A DNA stretch of 64,000 nt. It comes from Roseomonas sp. Its GTDB lineage: Bacteria > Pseudomonadota > Alphaproteobacteria > Acetobacterales > Acetobacteraceae. Positions 7,115 through 16,378 of the stretch are shown one piece after another. Location of the stretch: the NCBI GenBank assembly GCA_020249285.1, contig JADCFX010000032.1, positions 120,504-184,503 on the forward strand. The letters run 5' to 3'. The position numbers were made by a program, and so were the translations under genes. The notes under the pieces were generated by a model. It saw only the letters and a program-made list of their open reading frames with translations, had not been told where the DNA came from and ran no database searches. Within the stretch, counting starts at the first letter, position 1. Every line of letters starts with the position of its first letter.

Positions 7115-9079
7115 ATGAAACACCGGATTCTCGCGTTATTGGCGCTTGCCCCCTTTGCCCCTGCCTGGGCGCAAACGGCCAGCATCCCTGAAACCATTGT
7201 GACAGCCACAAGGATACCCACCCCGCAGGAACGCCTGCCGGCAGCGACCACGGTGATTGATCGGCAGATCATCGAAGAACGCGGGTATGTCACGCTGGCC
7301 GATGCGCTGGTGAGCGTGCCGGGATTTCGGATTGTGCAGAATGGCGGTCTTGGCCAGCAATCATCCGGCTTCATGCGCGGCACCAATTCCAACCATGTGC
7401 TGGTGTTGCGTGATGGCGTGCCCATGAATGACGCAAGCGAACCCAATGGCGCCTTCAATTTCGGCAATACATTGCTGGGTGATATTGAACGCATTGAAGT
7501 GGTGCGTGGCCCTGTTTCCGCAGTTTATGGCACATCCGCGATTGGTGGTGTGATCAACCTCATCACGCGCCGCGCACCCACGGATCGGCAGGCGCAACCC
7601 TATGGCGAGCTTGCCGGCGGCACCAATTACACCGCGCGCGGTGTGGCCGGCGTTGCGGGCACCATCGGCAACACTGATTACGGCGTGACGGGGCAGAGCC
7701 TTTCGACGCGCGGATCAAATGCCGTGGCGCCGCGGTTTTACAATAATCAGGGCGAGCGCGATGGGCTGCGTTCAGCAGTGATTACCGCACGCGGCGGCGT
7801 CAATCTCGGCGAAACCGCGCCTGCAAATGTGCTAGGAATGACGCGCCTTGATGGCTTGGTGACCATGCGCGAGAATCGCTTCGGCCTTGATAGCGTGCCG
7901 CGTGATGACCCAAATTACAGCGGCGATGATCGCAATTGGATGGGCTTTCTTCGGAGCGCGACTGAATTATTCGGGGGTGATTGGACCACGGGCCTAACGC
8001 TTTCCGCCACCGAGGATCGTCGGCGCTACACCAATTGGCGTGATAGCCTGAGCACCAGTACCGCCGATGATCTCTATCGCGGCCGGCGGGAAAGGCTTTC
8101 CTGGGACAATACCGTCAGGCTTCCAGATTTCGGTGTCCTCTCCGCCAATAATCTTGTCTTTGGTGCGGGGTCGGAAGTCGAATCCGCTTTCACCAAATCA
8201 ATCCAGAGCGGCTTCCGTCAGGATGTGGACAAATCGCAGCGTAGTGCATTCGCCTATATCGGCACGCAGCATCGGCTTTGGGATCGGCTGGATGTAACCA
8301 CCGCTCTCCGCCAGGACGCGCCGGATGATTTTGATGGTGCCACCACCTGGCGAATCGGTGGGGTTCTTAGCCTGCCGGAGGTTGCTTCGCGCCTGATTGC
8401 CTCAGGCGGAACTGCTTTCAAGGCACCTTCCGTCTATCAGCGCTTTGGCATCAATAACTTTGGTTTCAAGGGCAATCCCGATTTGCGCCCGGAAGACGCC
8501 ACCGCCTGGGAAGCCGGGATTGAAACCGATATCGCGCAAAACCTGACCGTGAGCGCGCTTTACTTTGAAAGCCGCATCCGCAACCTGATCAATTTTACGC
8601 CGAGTTTCTCGAGCTATGAGAACGTCGCTCGCGCGCATATCCAGGGCGGTGAGTTCGGCGTGAATTGGCGGCTTTCAGATAGTTTCTCTACCCGCGCTGC
8701 CTGGACCGTCCAGGAAGCCCGTGATGAGGCGAAAGACACGCCCCTCGCCCGCCGTCCACGCAATAGCGCGAGCTTATCGCCGCGCATCGCGCCCAAAGTG
8801 GATTGGGTGGATGTGCCCAATGCGCGGCTGATTATCGCGCCGGAATTCATCTATGTCGGCAGGCAATGGGATTACATCTATCCCGACAATGCTGGCTTCG
8901 GCAGCAATGGTTACAATGATGAAGGCTTCGTCTTCAACATGACCGCATCACTCCCCGTCACGCAGCAAATCACCGCCTTCATCGAAGCGCGCAACCTGGG
9001 CAATCGGCGCTACGAACCCGCCAATGGTTTCGTCATTCCGGGCCGCAGCGCAATTCTTGGCATGCGGGGCGTTTTTTAA
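7115..9079 (+). CDS. btuB: BtuB-like TonB-dependent cobalamin receptor
   Basis: A 654-residue outer-membrane receptor predicted to take up vitamin B12. A signal peptide (MKHRILALLALAPFAPAWA) is followed by a TonB-box-like ETIVTATRI, then a plug domain to about residue 155 with LADALVSVPGFRIVQNGG and IERIEVVRGPVSAVYGTSAIGGVINLITR. The remainder is a barrel ending in an aromatic C-terminal residue (GVF), as usual for BAM substrates. The cobalamin riboswitch upstream makes B12 the likely substrate. CGGAG at 7101-7105 supports the ATG at 7115. PduO and TonB genes lie immediately beyond on the other strand; no BtuCDF transporter is present in the window. Confidence 0.9.
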   Translation: MKHRILALLALAPFAPAWAQTASIPETIVTATRIPTPQERLPAATTVIDRQIIEERGYVTLADALVSVPGFRIVQNGGLGQQSSGFMRGTNSNHVLVLRDGVPMNDASEPNGAFNFGNTLLGDIERIEVVRGPVSAVYGTSAIGGVINLITRRAPTDRQAQPYGELAGGTNYTARGVAGVAGTIGNTDYGVTGQSLSTRGSNAVAPRFYNNQGERDGLRSAVITARGGVNLGETAPANVLGMTRLDGLVTMRENRFGLDSVPRDDPNYSGDDRNWMGFLRSATELFGGDWTTGLTLSATEDRRRYTNWRDSLSTSTADDLYRGRRERLSWDNTVRLPDFGVLSANNLVFGAGSEVESAFTKSIQSGFRQDVDKSQRSAFAYIGTQHRLWDRLDVTTALRQDAPDDFDGATTWRIGGVLSLPEVASRLIASGGTAFKAPSVYQRFGINNFGFKGNPDLRPEDATAWEAGIETDIAQNLTVSALYFESRIRNLINFTPSFSSYENVARAHIQGGEFGVNWRLSDSFSTRAAWTVQEARDEAKDTPLARRPRNSASLSPRIAPKVDWVDVPNARLIIAPEFIYVGRQWDYIYPDNAGFGSNGYNDEGFVFNMTASLPVTQQITAFIEARNLGNRRYEPANGFVIPGRSAILGMRGVF

Positions 9080-9091
9080 AGGCGTGCGGGG

Positions 9092-9655
9092 TTAGCCCCG
9101 CGTCGCCCCCGGCACCCACAGCACATCGCCGGCGCCATTACCATTGAGTCGCCGTGCCAAGACAAAAAGATGATCCGATAGCCGGTTCAAATAGCGGATC
9201 ACGGCGGGGTTCACTTCCTCCGCCGCCGCCAAGGCGACCACCAGGCGCTCCGCGCGCCTGGTGACGGTGCGCGCCACATGCGCCGCCGCCGCCCCGGCAG
9301 AACCGCCGGGCAGCACGAAGGATTTCAGCGCCGGCATTGCGCTATTCATTTCCGCCAATTCCGCTTCCAGCCGCGCCGATTGTGTATCCGCCACGCGCAG
9401 CCGCGCCCCCGCTTCACCGGGCACGCAAAGATCAGCGCCGATGTCGAAAAGATCATTCTGGATGCGCGCCAGCATCGCATCTGCTTCCGCGTCTTCCTGC
9501 GCATGCAGGCGAAGCACCCCTATCGCGGCATTCGCCTCATCCACCGTGCCATAGGCTTCCACACGCAAAGCGTCCTTGCGCACCCGCGCCCCATCGCCGA
9601 GCGAGGTTTCGCCACCATCGCCGCCGCGCGTCATAATCACATCAAGCTTCACCAT
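9092..9655 (-). CDS. pduO: PduO-type ATP:cob(I)alamin adenosyltransferase
   Basis: A 187-residue enzyme that transfers the adenosyl group of ATP to cob(I)alamin, making adenosylcobalamin in the cytoplasm. The N-terminus carries the ATP-binding TRGGDGGETSLGDG and the VEAYGTVDEANAAIG segment. The C-terminus has the four-helix-bundle signature RRAERLVVAL and NRLSDHLFVLAR, with the conserved arginine and aspartate of the active site. Two adjacent ATGs (9658, 9655) are possible; AGGA lies 8 bases before the second. The gene converges with btuB, leaving only 12 bases between stop codons, and is followed upstream by tonB in the same orientation, so uptake and activation of B12 are encoded together. 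Confidence 0.92.
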   Translation of the reverse strand: MVKLDVIMTRGGDGGETSLGDGARVRKDALRVEAYGTVDEANAAIGVLRLHAQEDAEADAMLARIQNDLFDIGADLCVPGEAGARLRVADTQSARLEAELAEMNSAMPALKSFVLPGGSAGAAAAHVARTVTRRAERLVVALAAAEEVNPAVIRYLNRLSDHLFVLARRLNGNGAGDVLWVPGATRG

Positions 9656-9686
9656 CATTCAATTCCTATAAAAGTTTCGCATCGCC

Positions 9687-10499
9687 TCAGCGCCGCTCAG
9701 TTGCAAGGCGGAAATGCACCGCCGTGGTGATGCTGCCCGCCACCGGAACCCCCGCGCGCTGCGCCGGGCGAAAGTGCCAATCGCGCACCGTTTTGACCGC
9801 CTCAGCATCCAGGGCGCTGAAGCCAGAGCTTTCCAGGATGCGCACATCCACAACCCGCCCATTTGGATCAACCAGCAATTCAACGCGCACCACGCCTTGT
9901 TCACCGCGGCGGCGGCTGGCTTCCGGGTAATTGGGACGGCGGTTGCGCGCTGCATCCAAGGCTTCCGGCGGCGAGGTGCGACCTTCCAGCGTGAAGCTTT
10001 CCATCCCTTGCAGCGCCGCATTCAGCCGTACCGGCTGAGGTGCCGCCGTTTGCGGCGCGCTTCGCTGCGGCGGGGGGCGGCGTTCCGGCGGTGCCTCGGC
10101 TACCTCGCGCGGTGGTTCTGGGGGCTTCTCGGCCAATTCGGGTGGCGGTTCCGCAACCGGCGCTGGGGGCGGAGGCGGCGGCAGCATCACCTCAGCCAGA
10201 TCCACAGGCGGCGGGGGCGGTGGGGGCGGCGCCGCAGCAACAGCAGGCGGTGGCGGCATTGGCGGTGGAGGCGGCGGCACTTCAGGCGCCGGCGGCACGG
10301 CGGCAAGTTCTGGCGGCGCGGCTGGGGATTCCACCATCCCAACTTCCGGCGCGCTATCATAAATCACCGCAACACCCTGCGCTTCCGCCTGGTCACCGGA
10401 AAGCTCCGCTGGCGCCGGCCACAGGATTAGCAGCGCGGCAATCACCCCATGCAGCGCAACCGACGCAAACAGCCCAAAGCCGCGCGGCGCTGCCTTCAC
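9687..10499 (-). CDS. tonB: Energy transducer TonB
   Basis: A 270-residue TonB protein that passes the energy of the proton gradient to outer-membrane receptors such as the adjacent BtuB-like protein. A single N-terminal membrane anchor covers about residues 8-28 (FGLFASVALHGVIAALLILW). A long periplasmic region is rich in Pro-Pro-Pro, Pro-Ala and Pro-Glu. The C-terminal TonB domain runs from about residue 175, with NYPEASRRRGEQGVVRVEL and ALDAEAVKTVRDWHFRPA. ExbB and ExbD are not in the window. It overlaps the cation-efflux gene by four bases and is 31 bases before pduO, so the three genes probably form one transcript. Confidence 0.92.
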   Translation of the reverse strand: MKAAPRGFGLFASVALHGVIAALLILWPAPAELSGDQAEAQGVAVIYDSAPEVGMVESPAAPPELAAVPPAPEVPPPPPPMPPPPAVAAAPPPPPPPPVDLAEVMLPPPPPPAPVAEPPPELAEKPPEPPREVAEAPPERRPPPQRSAPQTAAPQPVRLNAALQGMESFTLEGRTSPPEALDAARNRRPNYPEASRRRGEQGVVRVELLVDPNGRVVDVRILESSGFSALDAEAVKTVRDWHFRPAQRAGVPVAGSITTAVHFRLATERR

Positions 10500-11398
10500 A
10501 GCACCGGCACCCCCTGCTGCTTCGCCTTGGCTTCGGGTTCGACATGAATGGTGATGATCGCACCTTCAAGCTCCGCCTTCAGCGCAGCCTCGATCCGGTC
10601 ACAAATCTCATGGCTTTCACGCACGCTCATGTCGCCCGGCACCACCAGATGGAATTCCAGAAAAGTGTGCCGCCCGGCATGACGCGAACGCAAATCATGC
10701 GCCTCAATCGCGCCAGATGCCTGTTCGGCCACAATGCGCCGGATGCGTTCCATGGTGGCGGGCGGCACGGCTTCATCCATCAGCCCGCCGACACTCTCGC
10801 GCAGCAGCTTGCCCCCGGAGAAAAGGATATTCACCGCCGTCAGGGCCGCCAGCAACGGATCCAGCCACAAAATGCCAGTCAGCGCGACCAGCCCAACGCC
10901 CACCAGCACGCCAACCGAGGTCACCACATCCGACCATAAATGCCGCGCATCGGCCATCAGCGCCGGGGAGCGTAAGGCCTTGCCGCGTCGGGTCAGAAAA
11001 AACGCCCAAACGGCGTTGATACCACTCGCCACCGCCGCCACCGCCAGGCCGATACCCGCCTGCTCAGGCGCGCGCGGTGCCAGATAAGCCGCCCAGGTCT
11101 CATGCAAAATCAGCAGCGCCGCCACGATGATCAGCGTGCCTTCCAGAACGGCCGAAAAATACTCAGCCTTGGAATGGCCATAAGGGTGGTTGGCATCCGC
11201 CGGCAGGGCGGATAACCGCACCGCCAGCAGGGCCGCCATGGCCGCGGCGACATTCACAATGCTTTCCAGCGCATCGGCGTAAAGCGCGACCGATCCTGTG
11301 ACCCACCAGGCAATCGCCTTGAGTGCGAGAACAGCCACCGCAACCACTACGCTTCCCGCAGCGATCCGCGCGGCGCTGGATTGCCGAGGCTCAACCAT
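10496..11398 (-). CDS. Cation diffusion facilitator family transporter
   Basis: A 300-residue inner-membrane divalent cation exporter of the CDF family. There are about six membrane segments. Metal-site residues appear in YADALESIVN on helix II and in MADARHLWSDVVTSVGV, the HxxxD of helix V, with the conserved loop HPYGHSKAEYFSAV between. The cytoplasmic C-terminal domain (about residues 210-300) has the alpha-beta pattern of CDF dimerisation domains (HTFLEFHLVVPGDMSV). The family exports Zn, Fe, Co, Mn or Cd; specificity cannot be read here. Its four-base overlap with tonB in a B12 cluster makes cobalt or zinc worth considering, but that is inference from location. Confidence 0.88.
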   Translation of the reverse strand: MVEPRQSSAARIAAGSVVVAVAVLALKAIAWWVTGSVALYADALESIVNVAAAMAALLAVRLSALPADANHPYGHSKAEYFSAVLEGTLIIVAALLILHETWAAYLAPRAPEQAGIGLAVAAVASGINAVWAFFLTRRGKALRSPALMADARHLWSDVVTSVGVLVGVGLVALTGILWLDPLLAALTAVNILFSGGKLLRESVGGLMDEAVPPATMERIRRIVAEQASGAIEAHDLRSRHAGRHTFLEFHLVVPGDMSVRESHEICDRIEAALKAELEGAIITIHVEPEAKAKQQGVPVL

Positions 11399-11421
11399 GG
11401 CGGGGGTTTACCCCGTTACGC

Positions 11422-14400
11422 CTAGACCGAGAAGTACTTTGCCCGCGGATGATGCAGCACAATGGCGCTGGTGGATTGCTCCGGGTGAAGTTGCCATTCA
11501 TCGCTGAGTGATACGCCAATGCGCTCAGCGTCCAGTAGCCGCAGTAGCCCTTCCTGATCCTCAAGCTTCGGGCAGGCCGGGTAGCCAAAGGAATAGCGCC
11601 CGCCGCGATAGCCCTGCTGGAGCATTTTTTCGATGTCGCGTTCATCCTGATTGGCAAAACCCCATTCGGCGCGGATGCGCTTATGGACATATTCCGCCAG
11701 CGCTTCCGCCATTTCTACCGAAAGCCCGTGCAGATAAAGGTAATCCTGGTAGCGGTTCTCCTCGAACCAGACACGCGCGATATCGGACGCCTTCTGGCCC
11801 ATTGTCACCACTTGCAGGCCGATCACATCACGCGCGGCGGGGCCATCATCCACGTCGCGCACGAAATCAGCGATGCAATCACCATCTTCCTTGGGCTGGC
11901 GCGGCATATTGAAGCGGCAAACTTCCGTCATGCCATCCTCCGCGAACAGGATCAGATCATTGCCCTGCCCCGCGCATTTCCAATAACCATAAATGGCCTG
12001 CGGCTTCAGGATATTTTGTTCTTCCGTGATGGTCAGCATGCGTTTCAGCACCGGGCGCAATTCCTGCTTGGCCCAGCCAAGGAAATCGTCGAGCGACCGG
12101 CCCGCCTTCCGGAAACCCCATTGGAATTGATATAGACTGCGTTCATTGATGAAGGGCACCAGCGCCTTGGGGGCAGCTTCCAAAACCCGTGCGCCCCAGA
12201 AGGGCGGTGTTGGCACAGCGCTTTCTGCCGCCACACGACGGCGGCGGGTTTGCGCGTATTTCACATCAAAGGGGGCGAAGCCACGCGGATCTGCGGTGCC
12301 GAGCGTGCGCTTTTCATTGCGCGCCTTGCCGGAACGCTTGGTTTGCAGCGCGGCCAGATAATCATCAAAGCCATTGCCCATGACCTTGTCCATCAGGTGC
12401 AGGCCATCAAAAGCATCGCGTGCATAGGCGACACGGCCGGAAGCATAGGCACGCACGCAATCATCTTCCACGTAATTGCGGGTCAGCGCAGCACCGCCTA
12501 GCAGCACGGGAATATCCACGCCCTGGCGCGACATTTCTTCCAGATTTTCGCGCATGACGACGGTTGATTTCACCAACAAACCAGACATGCCGATGGCATG
12601 CGCCTTATGTTCGCGCGCGGCATTCACAATTTCAATCAGTGGCACCTTGATGCCCAGATTGACCACGCGATAGCCGTTATTGGTCAGGATGATATCCACT
12701 AAATTCTTGCCGATATCATGCACATCGCCCTTCACCGTGCCCAGCACGATGGTGCCCTTTTCCTGGCCTTCCACCCTTTCCATATAGGGTTCCAGATAGG
12801 CCACGGCGGTTTTCATCGTCTCAGCTGATTGCAGCACGAAGGGAAGCTGCATCTTGCCGGCGCCGAATAATTCGCCAACAACCTTCATGCCATCCAGCAA
12901 AACATCATTGATGATGGAAAGCGGTGCGATGCCCTTGGCCAAGGCATCGGCCAATTCATCATCCAGCCCCTTGCGGTCGCCATCAATAATGCGGTCCTTC
13001 AAGCGGCCTTCAACCGTCTCAGCGCGCTTCTTCGCCGTGGCATCAGCGGCTTTGCGTCCGCTGAAAAGCTCCAGCATCTTTTGCAGCGGATCATAATTCT
13101 CCGTGCGGCGATCATAGATCAAATCCTCCGCAACCTTCACTTCCTCGGGCGGGATCTGATGCAAAGGCTTGATCTTGGAGACATGCACAATCGCGCCCGT
13201 CATGCCCGCCTTCACGGCATGATCCAGAAACACGCTGTTCAGCACATGCCGCGCGGCGGGGTTGAGCCCGAAGGAGATATTGGAAAGCCCAAGAATGATC
13301 TGAATTTCGGGAAATTCATCCCGGATCATGCGAATGCCCTCAAGCGTCCATAGGCCAAGCTTGCGGTCATCCTCATTACCGGTCGCGACCGTGAAGGTCA
13401 GCGGGTCAATCATCAAATCAGATTGCGCAAGCCCATGCTTGTCGCAGGCAAATTCCACCAGGCGGCGCGCGATGCGCAGCTTATCTTCGGCGGTTTTTGC
13501 CATGCCCACTTCATCAATGGTCAGCGCAATCACCGCCGCGCCGAATTTGCGCGCCAGGATCATACGATCTTCGGCGGCTTTCTCGCCTTCTTCGAAATTG
13601 ATCGAATTGATGATGGGCTTGCCGCCATGCAGCTTGAGTGCTGCTTCAATCACCGGGGTTTCGGTGGAATCAATCACCAAGGGCCCATTCACGCTGCTGG
13701 TGAAGCGGCGAATCACCTCGGTCATTTCCGCCATTTCATCGCGCCCGACAAAGGCGGTGCAGATATCAAGGCTGTTTGAGCCCTCCGCCATTTGTTCGCG
13801 GCCCATCGCCACACAGCCATCCCAATCGCCCGCTGCCTGGCGTTCGCGCCACGCCTTGGACCCATTGGCATTGCAACGCTCACCGATGGAAAAATAGGAG
13901 TTTTCCTGGCGCAAAGCCGTTGCGCCATAGAGGGAGGCGACGGATGGCACCCAATGAAATTTGCGCTTGATCGGCGCCGGGCGATGCGCGGCACCGCCAA
14001 GCTTGCGCAGCATGGCATCAAGCGCTGCGATATGCGGCGTGGAAGTGCCGCAGCAGCCGCCAATCAGGTTTAAACCATCTTCGACAACAAAGCGTTCCAT
14101 CCAGGCGGCGAGTTCTTCCGCGCCCAAAGGATAATGCGTTTTGCCATCCACCAATTCCGGCAGGCCGGCATTGGGCTGGCAGGAAATCAGCCCCGGCCAG
14201 TTTTGTGAAAGCCAGCGCACATGCTCCGCCATTTCCTGCGGCCCGGTGGCGCAATTCAGCCCCATCAGCGGTACATCCAAGGCATTCACAACAGTTGTGG
14301 CGGCGGCGATATCGGGGCCAACCAGCAGCGTGCCGGTGGTTTCCACCGTCACCTGCACAAAGATCGGAATGTCAGACCCCGCCGCCTTGCGCGCGATTTT

Positions 14401-14922
14401 CGCGGCATTCACGGCGGCCTTGATGAAAAGCGTGTCCTGATTGGTTTCCGTCAGCAGCGCATCCGCACCGCCGGCAATCAGGCCACGGCATTGTTCCACC
14501 AGCGCCGCTTCCAGCGCGTCATAGGTGATATTGCCAAGGCTTGGCAGCTTGGTGCCCGGGCCGATATCACCCACCACCCAGCGATGCCGGCCATCGGCGA
14601 AGTCCTCAGCCGCTTCGCGCGCCAATTCCACTGAAAGCTTGTTGATTTCAAAGGCGCGTTCTTCAAGTTCAAATTCGCCAAGCGTCACTGGCGAACCACC
14701 GAAGCTATTGGTCAGCACCATATCGGCGCCGGCTTCGTAATAGCCGCGATGAATGTCGCGCACGATGTCGGGGCGCGAAAGGTTCAAGACCTCCGTGCAA
14801 TTTTCCTTGCCCCAGTAATCGCGTTCAACCTCCAAAGTCAGGGCCTGCACGCGGCTGCCCATGCCACCATCACAGAGCAAAACGCGGTCACGAAGGGCGT
14901 CGAGAAGATGCGGGCGCGCCAT
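11422..14922 (-). CDS. metH: Cobalamin-dependent methionine synthase
   Basis: Transfers a methyl group from 5-methyl-THF to homocysteine through methylcobalamin. At 1,166 residues it has all four modules in one chain. The homocysteine domain is at about 1-320, with the zinc-binding cysteines in GLNCATGP and GGCCGTS. The pterin-binding domain is at about 350-620 (RCNANGSKAW, then FEEGEKA). The cobalamin domain is at about 650-890, with the lower-axial histidine motif DVHDIGKN. The C-terminal reactivation domain, with SAM-binding features such as RAEWGF and YRGGRYSFGYPACP, completes it. Immediately upstream (10 bases) is an ArsR-methyltransferase gene in the same direction. B12 dependence links it to the riboswitch block beside it. 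Confidence 0.97.
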   Translation of the reverse strand: MARPHLLDALRDRVLLCDGGMGSRVQALTLEVERDYWGKENCTEVLNLSRPDIVRDIHRGYYEAGADMVLTNSFGGSPVTLGEFELEERAFEINKLSVELAREAAEDFADGRHRWVVGDIGPGTKLPSLGNITYDALEAALVEQCRGLIAGGADALLTETNQDTLFIKAAVNAAKIARKAAGSDIPIFVQVTVETTGTLLVGPDIAAATTVVNALDVPLMGLNCATGPQEMAEHVRWLSQNWPGLISCQPNAGLPELVDGKTHYPLGAEELAAWMERFVVEDGLNLIGGCCGTSTPHIAALDAMLRKLGGAAHRPAPIKRKFHWVPSVASLYGATALRQENSYFSIGERCNANGSKAWRERQAAGDWDGCVAMGREQMAEGSNSLDICTAFVGRDEMAEMTEVIRRFTSSVNGPLVIDSTETPVIEAALKLHGGKPIINSINFEEGEKAAEDRMILARKFGAAVIALTIDEVGMAKTAEDKLRIARRLVEFACDKHGLAQSDLMIDPLTFTVATGNEDDRKLGLWTLEGIRMIRDEFPEIQIILGLSNISFGLNPAARHVLNSVFLDHAVKAGMTGAIVHVSKIKPLHQIPPEEVKVAEDLIYDRRTENYDPLQKMLELFSGRKAADATAKKRAETVEGRLKDRIIDGDRKGLDDELADALAKGIAPLSIINDVLLDGMKVVGELFGAGKMQLPFVLQSAETMKTAVAYLEPYMERVEGQEKGTIVLGTVKGDVHDIGKNLVDIILTNNGYRVVNLGIKVPLIEIVNAAREHKAHAIGMSGLLVKSTVVMRENLEEMSRQGVDIPVLLGGAALTRNYVEDDCVRAYASGRVAYARDAFDGLHLMDKVMGNGFDDYLAALQTKRSGKARNEKRTLGTADPRGFAPFDVKYAQTRRRRVAAESAVPTPPFWGARVLEAAPKALVPFINERSLYQFQWGFRKAGRSLDDFLGWAKQELRPVLKRMLTITEEQNILKPQAIYGYWKCAGQGNDLILFAEDGMTEVCRFNMPRQPKEDGDCIADFVRDVDDGPAARDVIGLQVVTMGQKASDIARVWFEENRYQDYLYLHGLSVEMAEALAEYVHKRIRAEWGFANQDERDIEKMLQQGYRGGRYSFGYPACPKLEDQEGLLRLLDAERIGVSLSDEWQLHPEQSTSAIVLHHPRAKYFSV

Positions 14923-14932
14923 GGGGAAACCT

Positions 14933-15874
14933 TCAGGATACGGGGGTGGAAACGGAAAGCGGCAGGCGTTCGGCGGACCAGAGTCTCAGCGTCAAGCCAG
15001 CGGGAATGGTGCTAACGCGCGGCGCGGTGCAGCCTGCGCCACCCAGCCAGCCCGCCATCGCGGCATCATCAAAACCTGGCCAGCGATGGGCGTAGCGGTT
15101 GAGCAGATCGGCACGGTCATGCGGCGCCAAATCCAAGATCAACAGCCGCCCGCCGGGGCGCAAAACACGCGCAGCTTCGGCCAAAGCCGCGGCAGGGTCT
15201 TCCGCGTAATGCAGCACCATATGCAGTGTCACGGCATCAAAGCCGGCATCAGGCAAAGGCAGCCGATACATATCCGCCTGCCGCACGGCGATATGCGCGA
15301 GGCCACGTTCCGTGAGACGGCTGCGCGCCAGCGCCAACATCTCGCGCGAGGCATCAATGCCCAGCCCTTCTTCGATGCGCGGTGCCAGCCGTTCCAGCAC
15401 ACCGCCCGTGCCACAGCCGATATCAAGCAAGCGCCCCAGCCGCCCCGCCGGCAGGGCTTGCAGCAGGGCGGTTTCAAGCGCCTCGGCCGGCAGGCCAAGG
15501 GCGCGGGTTTCATCCCAATCCGCGCCATGGCTGCGGAAACTATCGGAGGCAATGCGCGCACGCTCAGCGGCCAGCCGCGCAGCGGCGCGACGATCCGCCG
15601 CCAGCAAAGGGTCTGATTCCGGCAGGCGCGCCAGGATATGGCGGGCCAGATCAGCCTCCGGCGCCATTTGGAACCAGGCATTGGCGCCTTCCGGCGTGCG
15701 GGTCAGCAGGCCGGCTTCGACCAGAAGCTTCAGATGGCGGGACAGCCGGGGCTGGGATTGGCCGAGAATCGCCACCAATTCCGTGACGCACCAGGCGCCA
15801 CGGGCGCATAACGCCAGCAGCCTCAGGCGCGTTGGCTCCGCTGCGCCGCGCAATTGGGACAGAACATCCTGCAT
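14933..15874 (-). CDS. ArsR-family regulator fused to a SAM-dependent methyltransferase
   Basis: A 313-residue two-domain protein. Residues 1-95 form an ArsR winged helix (LRLLALCARGAWCVTELVAILGQ, then QPRLSRHLKLLVEAGLL). From about residue 145 a class I methyltransferase begins, with motif I LLDIGCGTGGVLERLAP, an acidic IDASREML for the SAM ribose, and LHMVLHYAEDPAAAL. It is 10 bases before metH and probably in one transcript with it. Because the second domain binds SAM in a methionine-synthesis operon, it may sense or modify according to SAM level; that role is inferred. No metal-sensing cysteine cluster of the classic ArsR type is evident. A 9-bp inverted repeat lies 10 bases upstream of the ATG. 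Confidence 0.88.
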   Translation of the reverse strand: MQDVLSQLRGAAEPTRLRLLALCARGAWCVTELVAILGQSQPRLSRHLKLLVEAGLLTRTPEGANAWFQMAPEADLARHILARLPESDPLLAADRRAAARLAAERARIASDSFRSHGADWDETRALGLPAEALETALLQALPAGRLGRLLDIGCGTGGVLERLAPRIEEGLGIDASREMLALARSRLTERGLAHIAVRQADMYRLPLPDAGFDAVTLHMVLHYAEDPAAALAEAARVLRPGGRLLILDLAPHDRADLLNRYAHRWPGFDDAAMAGWLGGAGCTAPRVSTIPAGLTLRLWSAERLPLSVSTPVS

Positions 15875-15884
15875 GGGCTTTACA

Positions 15885-15910
15885 TAGACATAAACATATT
15901 CTTATGTCTA
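15885..15910. promoter_or_regulatory. 9-bp inverted repeat, probable operator of the ArsR-methyltransferase/metH operon
   Basis: TAGACATAA (15885-15893) and TTATGTCTA (15902-15910) are perfect inverted copies separated by eight AT-rich bases, in an otherwise GC-rich intergenic region. ArsR proteins bind such dyads near their own promoters. The repeat ends only 10 bases before the start codon, so bound protein would cover the promoter and start site, or the mRNA leader is extremely short. The role as operator is inferred. Confidence 0.65.
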
Positions 15911-15974
15911 GTGCCCGATGCGCGAAGGTGGGATCACCGAGGCGCTGAATGGGCCACTCATTTAGGCTGCTACC

Positions 15975-16364
15975 ATGGCTTGGTCACTTGATGCCCGCAT
16001 ACCCGTCCACCTGCTAACGCCGGGTGAAACCCCAGGGCCGGGGATGGCTTTGCTTGCCGAGGCGCCGGCTGAGGTTTCAGCACCCGCCATGGCGGTCTTC
16101 ACCCTTGAAGGCGCCCATGCGCCAGCCTGCGCCTGTTGCGGCGCACGCGGGCCGGTGGCCGAAGCGCTGGACCGGCTATTTCTTGGCCGGGTGCGGGGCG
16201 AGTTCCCCTGGTTCACCGCCATCGCCGCCCTGCCCCGCAGCGCTGAGGCTGCGGAGGCGATCAGGCGCACGCTGCGCGAAGATCAGGCCAGCAGCGCAAG
16301 GTTTCGGCTAACGATTCAGGGAGCGGGCATGTCGAACTTGCTATGCTCGACCTTGTTGCCGTAG
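15975..16364 (+). CDS. Hypothetical protein with CxCCG motif
   Basis: A 129-residue protein I do not recognise. It is rich in alanine and proline at the N-terminus, then has PACACCGARGPVAEALDRLF and RVRGEFPWFTAIAALP. The close cysteines (CACC) could bind a metal or form a redox pair. No signal peptide or membrane segment is visible. It is transcribed away from the ArsR-methyltransferase gene and shares the intergenic region that holds the inverted repeat. It ends 14 bases before the convergent acetyltransferase gene. Codon use looks like its neighbours, which supports it being a real gene. Confidence 0.6.
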   Translation: MAWSLDARIPVHLLTPGETPGPGMALLAEAPAEVSAPAMAVFTLEGAHAPACACCGARGPVAEALDRLFLGRVRGEFPWFTAIAALPRSAEAAEAIRRTLREDQASSARFRLTIQGAGMSNLLCSTLLP

Positions 16365-16378
16365 TGCCAACCTAGCCC

